The notes: a model not told the origin generated them from the sequence alone. Counted from the first letter of the stretch, positions 1 through 8,107 are shown. The stretch is DNA of 13,700 bases from Rhodanobacteraceae bacterium (GCA_003233535.1 QIMA01000086.1:1-13700); one strand, 5' to 3'. Program-made: numbers and translations.

Positions 1-2356
1 ACAGCTCGAAGTGCACGCTGACGGCGCCATTTCCAGCCTCTTCGGCCCAGAATTCGCCGGCCAAGATGGCTATTTCCACCAAGTGCGCATGCCGCAGCCA
101 CCGCTGCTGCTGGCTGATCGCGTGCTCGGCATCGAGGGCGCTGCTGGGAGCATGGGCAAGGGTCGAATCTGGACCGAAACCGATGTCGGCTCGCAGGACT
201 GGTATCTGCACCAGCAGCGGATGCCGGCCGGGGTGATGATTGAGGCCGGCCAAGCCGATCTGCTGCTGATTTCCTGGCTGGGCATTGACGCACTGAATCG
301 CGGCGAGCGCGTCTATCGTTTGCTCGGCTGTGAGCTGACCTATCACGGCGATCTGCCCAAGACCGACGACACACTACGCTTCGATATCCACATCGACAGC
401 CACGCCGCGCAGGGCGATGTGCGGCTGATGTTTTTCCACTACGACTCCCACACCCGCAGCGACACGGCGGCCGCGCGGCCGCAGCTGTCGGTGCGCGACG
501 GTCAGGCCGGCTTCTTCACTGCCGCCGAGCTGGCCGAATCGGCCGGCTGTTTGTGGAGCGCGGAGCAGCAGGAGATCAATCCTGAGCCGCGCCTAGATCC
601 GCCAGCGGTCGAGCTGGGTTCGGACGCGCTTACTCGCGAGCAACTCCAGGCCTATGCCGACGGTGATGCTTACGCGTGTTTTGGCGCCGGCTTTGAGTTC
701 GCTCGCACCCACACGCGCAGCCCAGGCATTCACGGCGAGCGCATGTTACTGCTCGATCGGGTCACTCAACTGGCAATCAACGGCGGCCCCTGGCAACGCG
801 GCTATTTGCGCGCTGAGCTGGACATAGACCCGAACCAGTGGTTCTTCGATGGCCACTTCAAGAACGACCCGTGCATGCCTGGCACGCTGATGTTCGAAGC
901 TTGCCTGCACGCGATGGCTATCTACATCGGCGCCTGCGGCTACACCCTGCGCCGCGACGGCTGGCGCTTTCAGCCGATCCCCGAACAGCCCTATCAGCTG
1001 CAGTGCCGCGGCCAAGTCACGCCGCAGTCCAAGCGGCTGATCACCGAAATCTTCGTCGAAGAACGCGGTGACGGTCCGGAACCCTATATCTACGCCGACT
1101 TGTTATGCACCGTCGACGGTCTGAAGGCCTTCCATGCGCGTCGCGTCGGCGTACAGCTGGTTCCCGACTGGCCGCTGGACGGACAGGCTCCAGTCAGCGA
1201 CGATTCGGGTCGCTCAGTGGCTGTGGTCAACGGCTTTCGCTTTGACCAGCAGGCCCTGTTGGCCTGCGCGCTGGGTCGACCATCAAATGCCTTCGGACCC
1301 ATGTACCAGCGCTTCGACGGTCCCACCCGCGTGGCTCGGCTGCCCAGCCCGCCTTACCACTTCATCAGCCGCATCGCCGAGATCGAAGGACCCATCGGCA
1401 AACTCAAAGCCGGCGCCCGCGTCGTTGCCGAATACGATTTGCCCGAAGACGTGTGGTATCTGGATCAAAACGGCTGCCGCAAGATGCCCTTCGCGGTGCT
1501 GTTGGAAGCCGCCCTGCAGCCCTGCGGCTGGCTGTCGAGCTACGTCGGCTCGGCACTGACGGTGGACGAGGAGCTGGGCTTCCGCAATCTCGACGGCGAC
1601 GGCGAAGTGCTGCTGGAACTGAGCGGAGGGGACGGCACCCTGCGTACCGAAGTCAGCCTGCTAGAAGTATCTGCCAGCGCCGGCATGATCATCGAAAAGT
1701 TCGCCGTTAGCTGCCGCCTAGGCGAGCGCGAAGTGTATCGATTGAACACGGTTTTCGGCTTCTTCCCGCCCGCAGCGCTGGCCGCCCAGGTCGGATTGCC
1801 GGTGAGCGATAGTCAGCGTGAACTGCTGCAGCGCGAGTCCAATCTAGAGCTTGATCTGCGCTCAGAGCCTGCCGCCTACTTTAACCCGCAACGGCCGCAG
1901 TTAGCGGGGACCATGCTGCGCATGATCGACCGTATCGAAGGACTCTGGCCAGAAACTGGCGAAGCCGGCCTGGGTCAAGCCCGCGCGATCAAAGATGTGG
2001 ACAGCAACGAGTGGTTCTTCAAGGCCCATTTCTTCCAAGATCCGGTACAGCCCGGATCCTTGGGACTGGAAGCCATGCTGCAAACGCTGCAGGCCTACTT
2101 GCTGCATCAGAACAAAGATGCGGGTATCGCCAGCCCGCGATTCGAGAGCATCGGCCTGCAACGCGCGCACCGCTGGCGCTATCGTGGTCAGGTGCTACCG
2201 CACCATCGCCAGGTGCACACCACCCTAGAACTCACCGATGAAGGACACGACGAACGCGGCTACTATGCGATCGCAGATGCCAGTCTTTGGGTGGATGGCC
2301 AACGAATTTATGAAGCCAGTGGTTTGGCGGTCCGTATTGTTAGCACCGGCGATTAG
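1..2356 (+). CDS. pfaC: PfaC-like PUFA/secondary-lipid synthase, C-terminal dehydratase region (5'-partial)
   Basis: This is the C-terminal part of a large multidomain synthase subunit. The frame is open through the left edge (first whole codon at base 2), so the GTG at 11 is probably internal; the usual N-terminal ketosynthase and chain-length-factor domains would lie outside. About 785 residues contain four FabA-type hot-dog folds, at roughly nt 60-520, 690-1170, 1280-1780 and 1890-2350. Folds 2 and 4 keep the dehydratase His motif (WFFDGHF, His codon 854-856; WFFKAHF, His codon 2027-2029), each followed by a DP-x-x-PG turn and an L/F-E-A helix. Folds 1 and 3 have WYL at the same place and no His. 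The layout is therefore two pseudo-dimeric dehydratase units, each a degenerate half plus an active half, as known for PfaC DH1-DH2. Such domains dehydrate 3-hydroxyacyl-ACP during cytoplasmic PUFA synthesis. The end product cannot be read from this part; a related secondary-lipid synthase is the alternative. Confidence 0.85.
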   Translation, partial: QLEVHADGAISSLFGPEFAGQDGYFHQVRMPQPPLLLADRVLGIEGAAGSMGKGRIWTETDVGSQDWYLHQQRMPAGVMIEAGQADLLLISWLGIDALNRGERVYRLLGCELTYHGDLPKTDDTLRFDIHIDSHAAQGDVRLMFFHYDSHTRSDTAAARPQLSVRDGQAGFFTAAELAESAGCLWSAEQQEINPEPRLDPPAVELGSDALTREQLQAYADGDAYACFGAGFEFARTHTRSPGIHGERMLLLDRVTQLAINGGPWQRGYLRAELDIDPNQWFFDGHFKNDPCMPGTLMFEACLHAMAIYIGACGYTLRRDGWRFQPIPEQPYQLQCRGQVTPQSKRLITEIFVEERGDGPEPYIYADLLCTVDGLKAFHARRVGVQLVPDWPLDGQAPVSDDSGRSVAVVNGFRFDQQALLACALGRPSNAFGPMYQRFDGPTRVARLPSPPYHFISRIAEIEGPIGKLKAGARVVAEYDLPEDVWYLDQNGCRKMPFAVLLEAALQPCGWLSSYVGSALTVDEELGFRNLDGDGEVLLELSGGDGTLRTEVSLLEVSASAGMIIEKFAVSCRLGEREVYRLNTVFGFFPPAALAAQVGLPVSDSQRELLQRESNLELDLRSEPAAYFNPQRPQLAGTMLRMIDRIEGLWPETGEAGLGQARAIKDVDSNEWFFKAHFFQDPVQPGSLGLEAMLQTLQAYLLHQNKDAGIASPRFESIGLQRAHRWRYRGQVLPHHRQVHTTLELTDEGHDERGYYAIADASLWVDGQRIYEASGLAVRIVSTGD

Positions 2357-2359
2357 CTG

Positions 2360-3037
2360 GTGAGCGCAGCAGCCGCACGCGCGCCGCTGATTCGCGTCGC
2401 CTCGGTGGCCGAAATGCTCGCTCAGGCGCCCGCCGACGCGCAGTCATGGCTATCGGCAAGCGAATGGCAGCGCAGCGGCAAACTGCACGCACCGCAGCGC
2501 CGCGAACACTACCTCGCAGGCCATTGGCTGCTACGCGTGCAGCTGGCCCGATTCGTCGACGGCCCAGTCGATCACTGGGACGTTGTCGACCGCCGCAGCC
2601 TGCCGCCGCTGGTGCGCGAACGTCCCGACCTGCACGTTTCGCTCAGCCACAGCGGTCCGTGGATCGCCTGCGCTGTCTCCGCGCAATCCATTGGTATTGA
2701 TCTGGAGCAGCGTCGCTCACGCGAAGCCCTGGCCAACTTCGATCAGCTGTTGCGTAATCCAGACGAAGCGCCCGGCTCGCTCGATCTACAAGCCTTACTG
2801 CGGCGCTGGGTGGTGAAAGAGGCCTTTATCAAGCGCGACTGCGGCAGCGCCCTGCCCGCGCGATTGGCCGAACTCAACGTTAGCCGCCAGAACGAACCCG
2901 CCGACTTGACCCTGTGGCAAACGGAGAGCTTTCTGCTCGGGACGATTGGCGAGGGCATTCACGGTGAGCCGGAGTGGCCCGCAGAGTGCGCGACTGCGCC
3001 GCCCGAGTATTGGAGAGTCGTCGATACCGCTGCGTAG
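2360..3037 (+). CDS. 4'-phosphopantetheinyl transferase, Sfp/PfaE type
   Basis: The 225-aa product has the Sfp-family signature: SLSHSG around His97, GIDLE with the presumed Mg-binding Asp114 and Glu116, and W-V-V-K-E-A at residues 150-155. The family transfers the phosphopantetheine arm of CoA to a serine of acyl-carrier domains, turning apo- into holo-synthase. The length is normal for the family. The GTG start lies 3 bp after the stop of the PfaC-like gene and no Shine-Dalgarno sequence is visible, so translational coupling is likely. This position makes the tandem carrier domains of the upstream PUFA-type synthase the probable substrate, the role called PfaE in PUFA clusters. Specificity cannot be read from sequence. 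The GTG start is favoured because it gives a family-like N-terminus immediately after the upstream stop. Confidence 0.9.
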   Translation: MSAAAARAPLIRVASVAEMLAQAPADAQSWLSASEWQRSGKLHAPQRREHYLAGHWLLRVQLARFVDGPVDHWDVVDRRSLPPLVRERPDLHVSLSHSGPWIACAVSAQSIGIDLEQRRSREALANFDQLLRNPDEAPGSLDLQALLRRWVVKEAFIKRDCGSALPARLAELNVSRQNEPADLTLWQTESFLLGTIGEGIHGEPEWPAECATAPPEYWRVVDTAA

Positions 3038-3052
3038 GTGCGCCTGCTCTTC

Positions 3053-3084
3053 GTAGGATGTGGTGAGCGAAGCGAACCGCATCG
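3053..3084. repeat. REP-like palindrome downstream of the PPTase gene
   Basis: An imperfect hairpin with arms GATGTGGT (3057-3064) and ACCGCATC (3076-3083), one G-U type mismatch, and an 11-base loop GAGCGAAGCGA. It sits 15 bp after the PPTase stop and is preceded by CGTAG. The GTAGG...GAGCGAAGCGAA layout resembles REP-type extragenic palindromes common in Gammaproteobacteria and often mobilised by RAYT transposases; that family assignment is from memory. No T-run follows, so it is not a classical intrinsic terminator, though it could stabilise the mRNA 3' end. Confidence 0.55.
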
Positions 3085-3145
3085 ATGGCCTATACACGCC
3101 ACCCCTCTCTCTACTGGGCCGTGGGCACTAGCCGCTGTGCCCTCT

Positions 3146-3327
3146 TAGCCCGGATATTTCATGAACTCGCGCGATGCTCGCGCAGGACATTGGTAGGCCA
3201 GTGGTTTTTCTGCAGGAGCGCCGGTGGTTTTTCAAAACGGGGTGGTTCATACACCCGACTGCGGAAAAATCGCTGGGCGATCAAGGGCCTAGCGAGGGCG
3301 CGTGAAGTTTATGAAACATCCGGGTTA
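3146..3327. repeat. Inverted-end (MITE-like) element, copy 1, 182 bp
   Basis: The ends form an imperfect inverted repeat: the left end reads TTAGCCCGGATATTTCAT (from 3145) and the right end, reverse-complemented, CTAACCCGGATGTTTCAT; the match continues inwards to AACT. Just inside the left end is a small hairpin, GCGCGA-TGC-TCGCGC. The outer ~50 bp on each side match copy 2 (8764-8912) closely, while the middle differs in length and sequence. There is no transposase gene, so this is a non-autonomous or decayed element. The inner edge of the right end contains the last four codons and the TAA stop of the minus-strand glycosyltransferase gene (stop at 3309-3311). I could not identify a target-site duplication. 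Confidence 0.75.
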
Positions 3328-4439
3328 GCTTCTACGACCTCCGCATACACCGCCAACGTCGCCTCCTGCATCGCCTCAATCGTCGGAATACTGGCGCGAT
3401 CAATCGCCTCTAGCTGCGGATCACTGAGCAAGCCACACGCGCGCTGAACGAGCATCGACTGGTCACTGAATTCGACGACACCCGGCGGATAGCTACGGCG
3501 TAGCTGCTCACCGACGCCGCCTAGATCCCAACCCAAAACCGGCCTGCCTTGATGCAAGGCTTCGGCAACCGTCCGGCCAAAGCTCTCGGGGCGATCAGAC
3601 AGCTGCAGCACCAGATCACTCACCGCGTAGACCTCGCGCACGTCGCTGCGGCTAGTCGTAGCTAGCCAGCATCCTTCCAGACCGAGTTCGCCAGCACGCC
3701 TGCGGAGTTCGTCCAAGTAGCGCTCCCGTCCCGGCTGATCCGCGCCCAGCAACAGTAGCCGCGCGTCCACGCCACGACCGCGCACTGCGGCCAATAGCTC
3801 TAGCGCCGTCGTGTGACCCTTCAGACGCGTGCCGCGGCCCGGCAAGGTCAGCAACTTCTCTCCGGCGAGCTGAGGAAACTCCGAACGAAAGTCGCTAATC
3901 CACGCGTCACTCGGCTGAAACTGGTGAGGAAAATCATCAGCCGACATCCCGCGCGGAATAACGCGTAAGCGCGATAGATCCAATCGCCGGTAGTTTTCTT
4001 GCAGATGGTTAGCGCTGGTTTGCGAGACCGCAATCACCCGCTCAGCGCGGGTCAGAATAGCGCTGTAGCGACTCACCGAATTCAATCCATGCACCGTGCT
4101 AACCGAGGCCGGCATCGATCGGCTGGCGGCGAAGTGAGCCAGCCATGCTGGCAAGCGCGAGCGCACGTGGAGCAGGTCTGGGTTCAGCCCGTCCAGCAAA
4201 CGCCGCAAGGGCCGAATCTGCAGCAGCGTGAGCAGTGACTTCTTAGCGATAGCCAAAGTGTGGTGCTCACTGCCCTCGGCGACGAGTTGTTCGACCAGCC
4301 TGCCGCCGGCTGAAATGACCACGGAGCGATGACCATGGGCGACCAGCGCACGGCCGATTTCCAGGGTCGACCGTTCCGCGCCCCCGGCTTGCATCTCGGG
4401 CAGCAGCTGAACGACTGTCCAAGGCGCCGTTGCCGTCAT
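3309..4439 (-). CDS. Family-4 (GT-B) glycosyltransferase, probable envelope polysaccharide/LPS type
   Basis: The 376-aa product has GT4 features. Near the N-terminus GGAERS-x-LEIGRAL is the glycine-rich acceptor-side loop. The C-terminal nucleotide-sugar-binding half includes the E-x7-E motif (Glu285 and Glu293, ESFGRTVAE) followed by GRPVLGWDLGGVGE. These enzymes transfer a sugar from an NDP- or UDP-sugar, usually on the inner membrane face during LPS or exopolysaccharide assembly; donor and acceptor cannot be told here. I chose the ATG at 4437-4439 because the protein begins family-like there (WTVVQLLPEMQAGGAE) and a longer upstream frame would run into the zinc-finger gene. The Shine-Dalgarno sequence is weak. 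It lies 58 bp downstream of that gene, probably in one operon. Its last residues (NPDVS) and stop codon come from repeat copy 1, so the native C-terminus may have been replaced. Confidence 0.85.
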   Translation of the reverse strand: MTATAPWTVVQLLPEMQAGGAERSTLEIGRALVAHGHRSVVISAGGRLVEQLVAEGSEHHTLAIAKKSLLTLLQIRPLRRLLDGLNPDLLHVRSRLPAWLAHFAASRSMPASVSTVHGLNSVSRYSAILTRAERVIAVSQTSANHLQENYRRLDLSRLRVIPRGMSADDFPHQFQPSDAWISDFRSEFPQLAGEKLLTLPGRGTRLKGHTTALELLAAVRGRGVDARLLLLGADQPGRERYLDELRRRAGELGLEGCWLATTSRSDVREVYAVSDLVLQLSDRPESFGRTVAEALHQGRPVLGWDLGGVGEQLRRSYPPGVVEFSDQSMLVQRACGLLSDPQLEAIDRASIPTIEAMQEATLAVYAEVVEANPDVS

Positions 4440-4497
4440 CGGCTGTTCACTAGTAACGCGGTCGGTGTGTGCACGGTCTGGTCTGGGCCAGCGGCGC

Positions 4498-4719
4498 TTA
4501 AGCTGCGTGAGAGTCTTGCTTGTCGAGCACGTAGATTGCGCCGCAATAGGGGCACTTCGATTCGCCGTGCGCCTCAATCGGCAGATAGACCCGCGGGTGC
4601 GAGTTCCACAAATCCATACCGGGCATCGGGCAAGACAGCGGCAGGTCAGCGACGCTCACCTGGTAGCGGTTCTCAGCATTTGCAGGAATCAACACGGAAG
4701 CAGAATCTACTCGGCTCAT
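4498..4719 (-). CDS. Small CHCC-type zinc-finger protein
   Basis: The 73-aa product carries a CHCC zinc-binding signature: Cys30 (LSCPMPG), His41 (W-N-S-HPRVYLPIE), Cys56 and Cys59 (KCPYCG). This matches the zinc-finger-domain family related to the NDUFS6 tail, widespread as roughly 60-75 aa proteins in Proteobacteria and often encoded beside ilvE or LPS glycosyltransferase genes. The four ligands and the HPRVYLP core are visible; the cellular role of the bacterial family is not well defined. Here it precedes the GT4 gene on the same strand, consistent with that usual neighbourhood. The ATG at 4717-4719 gives a typical N-terminus, though the ribosome-binding site is poor. In the 231 bp upstream I saw no firm promoter, only spaced GTTAGGC copies (4741 and 4790) of unknown meaning. 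Confidence 0.85.
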   Translation of the reverse strand: MSRVDSASVLIPANAENRYQVSVADLPLSCPMPGMDLWNSHPRVYLPIEAHGESKCPYCGAIYVLDKQDSHAA

Positions 4720-4950
4720 CGGGAACGAACTCGATCAGTGGTTAGGCGCTGGATTGTCTCGCGGATGGTGGAGCAGGGCAACGACGTGTTAGGCGTTAGG
4801 TAAAAGAGCCGACCAGCGTTTGGCGCGCATTACCAGCTAACTTGGGCTGCTCTGACTTAAAACCTAAAACGATTGACCCGACTTGCCCGGGGCCATCACA
4901 CGACCCGGTCGCTTGCAGGAGGCACTGCGTCGCGCTGATCGTGGAAAAAA

Positions 4951-5026
4951 TGGCGTCCCCACGGGGATTCGAACCCCGGTCGCCGCCGTGAAAGGGCGGT
5001 GTCCTAGGCCTCTAGACGATGGGGAC
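4951..5026 (-). tRNA. tRNA-Glu (UUC)
   Basis: The reverse strand folds as a 76-nt tRNA with encoded CCA. The acceptor arm is GTCCCCA/TGGGGAC with discriminator G, the T arm contains GGTTCGAATCC, and the anticodon loop CTTTCAC carries UUC. It lies 20 bp downstream of tRNA-Ala on the same strand and probably shares its transcript. A run of six T follows the CCA directly (4945-4950, minus strand), with no separate hairpin before it. Confidence 0.97.
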
Positions 5027-5046
5027 GCTGATTTTTTACTCTTCGA

Positions 5047-5122
<76 letters not shown>

Positions 5123-5137
5123 AAATCGAAGCCGCGC

Positions 5138-5166
5138 AGAATAAACGGAGATTGGCGGATGGTCAA
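5138..5166 (-). promoter_or_regulatory. Sigma70-type promoter of the tRNA-Ala/tRNA-Glu operon
   Basis: On the minus strand, TTGACC (5161-5166) and TATTCT (5138-5143) are separated by exactly 17 bp, 15 bp upstream of tRNA-Ala. A GC-rich stretch (GCGCGGC) follows the -10 box, a discriminator type typical of stringently controlled stable-RNA promoters. That control is inferred from the base composition. Confidence 0.8.
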
Positions 5167-5222
5167 GTTTTTTCTATTGCGGGTCGCGCTCGGTGGTTCA
5201 TGGGAACCGTCGACTAAGTGCC

Positions 5223-5324
5223 AGTAGCCAGAAAAGCGTACCAGCCCTCAAATTCCCGGACCCCAGGCTTTTTCTTTACTGGAACTGGCTACTAGTACTG
5301 GAACTCGCTCTTTCTACCTATACT
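5223..5324 (+). promoter_or_regulatory. Putative rlmJ promoter region with paired direct and inverted repeats
   Basis: Upstream of rlmJ are two exact copies of TACTGGAACT (5277-5286 and 5296-5305), 19 bp apart (about two helical turns). A 9-bp inverted pair, AGTAGCCAG (5223-5231) and CTGGCTACT (5285-5293), overlaps them. A TATACT box at 5319-5324 could be a -10 element 30 bp before the start codon; no good -35 hexamer stands at 16-18 bp, which would fit an activator-dependent promoter. All of this is sequence pattern only. Confidence 0.35.
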
Positions 5325-5353
5325 GCGAACACGCCGTTAACCGAGTAGCCCCG

Positions 5354-6271
5354 TTGAACTATCGTCATGCTTATCACGCGGGCAACTTTGCCGACGTGCT
5401 CAAACACGCCACCTTAGTGGGCTTGCTTGAAGCGCTGACCGTCAAGCAAACGCCGCTGTGCTACTACGACACGCACGCCGGGTCCGGCAGCTATGAACTG
5501 GCCGGGCCACAGGCCCGGGCTACCGGCGAAGCTGCCAGCGGGATTCGTCCTTTGCTTGAGGCACAGCAATTGCCCAGTTCGCTGCACGTCTACCTCAACT
5601 TGGTGCGCTCGCTGAATTCCACACCCAACGCCGGCGGCGTGCTCAGCACCTACCCTGGGTCGCCTCTGATTGCCGCCAGCATGCTGCGCGAAAACGACCG
5701 ATTGGTGCTGTCTGAACTGCAATCGGACGAGGCCGCCGCGCTGCGCGATCTATTCGCCACCGATTCGCGAGTCGGTGTGCACAAGCGCAATGGCTACGAG
5801 GCGCTACCGGCAATGCTGCCTCCACCTGAGCGTCGCGGCTTGGTATTGATGGATCCGCCTTTTGAGGCGCAGGGCGAAGAATTCGACACAATCTTGACCT
5901 GCCTGCAAAAATCCTACGCGCGCTGGCCTACCGGGGTCTACGCACTGTGGTACCCGATCAAGCTGCACGAGACCGTCGCTCGCTTTCACCGCAAGTTTGA
6001 GGCAACCGGCATACCGAAGGTCTTAGTCGCCGAGCTTTGTCTGCACGCAGACGACACCGCTCTGCGCCTGAACGGCTGTGGCATGCTGCTGATTAACCCG
6101 CCCTACCGGTTTGAGAAGACGCTGGAGAGTATTCTGCAGTCGCTCGCACATCACTTAAAACAGGGACGTTACGGTCGAACCACCGTGCGCTGGTTGAGCG
6201 GAGAACAAAAAGGCCCACCGGGTCTAAGGCCCAAACGCCCGGGCCCTCATCCGCGCAGCACGAAGCGCTAG
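5354..6271 (+). CDS. rlmJ: 23S rRNA (adenine(2030)-N6)-methyltransferase RlmJ
   Basis: The N-terminus NYRHAYHAGNFADVLKH is the RlmJ hallmark. It is followed by a SAM-binding stretch (DTHAGSGSYEL, about residues 39-49) and the N6-adenine methyltransferase motif DPPF with Asp167. The enzyme methylates A2030 of 23S rRNA before or during 50S assembly, in the cytoplasm. The start is the TTG at 5354, because homology to the family begins immediately after it and no ATG or GTG fits nearby. The core ends near TTVRWLSGEQ; about 20 further residues rich in Pro, Lys and Arg form an extra tail over a GC-rich stretch, so the usual ~280-residue protein is lengthened to 305. It is transcribed away from the tRNA operon, from its own upstream region. 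Confidence 0.95.
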   Translation: MNYRHAYHAGNFADVLKHATLVGLLEALTVKQTPLCYYDTHAGSGSYELAGPQARATGEAASGIRPLLEAQQLPSSLHVYLNLVRSLNSTPNAGGVLSTYPGSPLIAASMLRENDRLVLSELQSDEAAALRDLFATDSRVGVHKRNGYEALPAMLPPPERRGLVLMDPPFEAQGEEFDTILTCLQKSYARWPTGVYALWYPIKLHETVARFHRKFEATGIPKVLVAELCLHADDTALRLNGCGMLLINPPYRFEKTLESILQSLAHHLKQGRYGRTTVRWLSGEQKGPPGLRPKRPGPHPRSTKR

Positions 6272-6373
6272 CGCGGAAACGCTGCCGGCTGGCGGCATCG
6301 CGAAGCACTCACCGGTGAACCGATAACCTGCGCGGCGTGAAAGCTGTAGGCACGAATTCTGGGAGTAACAACC

Positions 6374-8107
6374 ATGCAACACTCACGTAACTGGCACGCC
6401 GGTGCCATTGTCGGGACACTACTCGCCACGTCCTTTCTTACTGTCGGGGTAAACACGATGGCTGCTGATCGCATCACCGAGCTACCCTTCAGTACGCGAT
6501 CAGAAGTTATCGCCCAAAACGGCATGGCGGCGACCAGCCATCCGTTAGCGACGCAAATTGCCCTGGACGTACTAAAACGGGGTGGCTCGGCGGTCGATGC
6601 GGCGATTGCCGCCAACGCCGCGTTAGGCTTAATGGAGCCCACCGGCAACGGCATAGGCGGCGACTTGTTCGCGATCGTTTGGGATCCAACCAGTGCCAAA
6701 CTACACGGCTACAATGGCTCTGGCCGCTCGCCTGCCGCGCTGACCCTAGCGGAGTTGCAGCGCCGAGGACTGACGGCGATGCCGCCCTTCGGCCCCCTGC
6801 CGGTCACCGTGCCCGGCGCAGTTGACGGCTGGTTTGCCCTGCATGAGCGCTTCGGCAAGCTGCCGATGAAGCAGGTGCTCGAACCGGCCATCGGCTACGC
6901 TGAGAACGGCTTTCCAGTCACCGCAGTGATCGCCCACTATTGGCAACTTTCGGTGCCGCGCTTGGCCGCTTATCCCGGCTTCAGTGAGCAGTTCACGATC
7001 GACGGAGAGGCGCCGAAGAAGGGGCAAATTTGGACCAATCAAAATTTAGCAAACACCCTGTCGCAGATTGCCGACGGCGGCCGGGATGCTTTCTACAAGG
7101 GTGATATCGCGCGCACCATAGATACCTACTTCAAAGCCAATGACGGCTTCCTCAGCTACGAGGACATGGCCAGTCATCGCGGTGAATGGGTCCAGCCAGA
7201 GTCAGCAAACTACCGTGGCTATGACGTCTGGGAACTGCCGCCTAACGGTCAGGGCATCGCTGCGCTGCAGATACTCAACATTCTCGAAGGCTATGAGCTA
7301 TCCAAGCTCAGCTACGACGATCCGCACTATGTGCATCTGTTCGTCGAGGCAAAAAAGCTGGCCTTCGCCGATCGCGCACGCTTCTATGCCGACCCAGCCT
7401 TCGTCAAGGCACCGGTGGCGGAATTGTTGTCCGACGAATACGCCAATCAGCGGCGTCAGCTGATCGACCCGAAACGCGCCGCGCGCAGCGTTGATCCTGG
7501 CAACCCAGCGCTGAGCGAGGGCGACACGATCTACCTCACCACGGCAGACAGCAACGGCATGATGGTGTCGCTGATCCAGTCCAATTTTCGCGGCATGGGT
7601 TCAGGCATGGCGGCGCCCGGGCTGGGTTTCATTTTTCAAGACCGAGGCGAGCAATTCGTGCTCAAGGCTGATCATCCGAACAGCTACGCGCCGCGCAAGC
7701 GCCCGTTTCACACCATCATTCCTGCATTCATCACCAAGGACGGCAAGCCGTGGATCAGCTTTGGCCTGATGGGTGGCGCGATGCAGCCGCAGGGCCACGC
7801 ACAGATCGTCATCAATCTGGTCGATTTCGGCATGAACTTGCAGGAGGCGGGCGACGCGCCGCGCATACACCACACCGGATCTACCGAACCGGCAGGACAA
7901 AATGCGGCAATGACCGATAGCGGCACGCTCAATCTGGAGAGCGAATTCCCGTACAGTACCGTGCGCGATTTAATTTCGCGCGGACACCGGGTGCAGTTTG
8001 CGGTCGGGCCTTACGGTGGTTACCAAGCGATTATGCGCGACCCTAGCAGCGGTGTTTACTACGGCGCCAGTGAATCACGTAAGGACGGCCACGCCGCCGG
8101 ATACTAA
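6374..8107 (+). CDS. ggt: Gamma-glutamyltransferase (gamma-glutamyltranspeptidase), exported
   Basis: The 577-aa precursor matches the Ntn-hydrolase GGT family along its length. It starts with a Sec signal peptide (basic N-terminus, hydrophobic GAIVGTLLATSFL, likely cleavage near NTMAA), so the enzyme is periplasmic or secreted. Early family motifs are HPLAT, GGSAVDAAIAAN and GNGIGGD. The autocleavage nucleophile is Thr385 in GDTIYLTTAD; self-processing there would give a large subunit and a small one of about 193 residues. Further small-subunit landmarks are GSGMAAPG and FGLMGGAMQPQGH. GGT cleaves or transfers the gamma-glutamyl group of glutathione and related compounds; some relatives act on other gamma-glutamyl amides or on cephalosporin precursors. 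GGGAGT (6361-6366) is a good ribosome-binding site before the ATG. The next gene is a membrane-anchored redoxin, 87 bp downstream. Confidence 0.93.
   Translation: MQHSRNWHAGAIVGTLLATSFLTVGVNTMAADRITELPFSTRSEVIAQNGMAATSHPLATQIALDVLKRGGSAVDAAIAANAALGLMEPTGNGIGGDLFAIVWDPTSAKLHGYNGSGRSPAALTLAELQRRGLTAMPPFGPLPVTVPGAVDGWFALHERFGKLPMKQVLEPAIGYAENGFPVTAVIAHYWQLSVPRLAAYPGFSEQFTIDGEAPKKGQIWTNQNLANTLSQIADGGRDAFYKGDIARTIDTYFKANDGFLSYEDMASHRGEWVQPESANYRGYDVWELPPNGQGIAALQILNILEGYELSKLSYDDPHYVHLFVEAKKLAFADRARFYADPAFVKAPVAELLSDEYANQRRQLIDPKRAARSVDPGNPALSEGDTIYLTTADSNGMMVSLIQSNFRGMGSGMAAPGLGFIFQDRGEQFVLKADHPNSYAPRKRPFHTIIPAFITKDGKPWISFGLMGGAMQPQGHAQIVINLVDFGMNLQEAGDAPRIHHTGSTEPAGQNAAMTDSGTLNLESEFPYSTVRDLISRGHRVQFAVGPYGGYQAIMRDPSSGVYYGASESRKDGHAAGY

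Noticed and set aside
3085..3447. 120-aa plus-strand frame
   Set aside because: It spans repeat copy 1 and runs antisense into the glycosyltransferase; no family-like sequence and no ribosome-binding site.
4437..4577. Longer start (4577) for the glycosyltransferase
   Set aside because: The added residues are unlike GT4 N-termini and overlap the zinc-finger gene; the ATG at 4437-4439 starts family-like sequence.
4329..4803. Overlapping plus-strand frames of 112 and 138 aa
   Set aside because: They are antisense to the glycosyltransferase start and the CHCC zinc-finger gene, whose four zinc ligands are clear.
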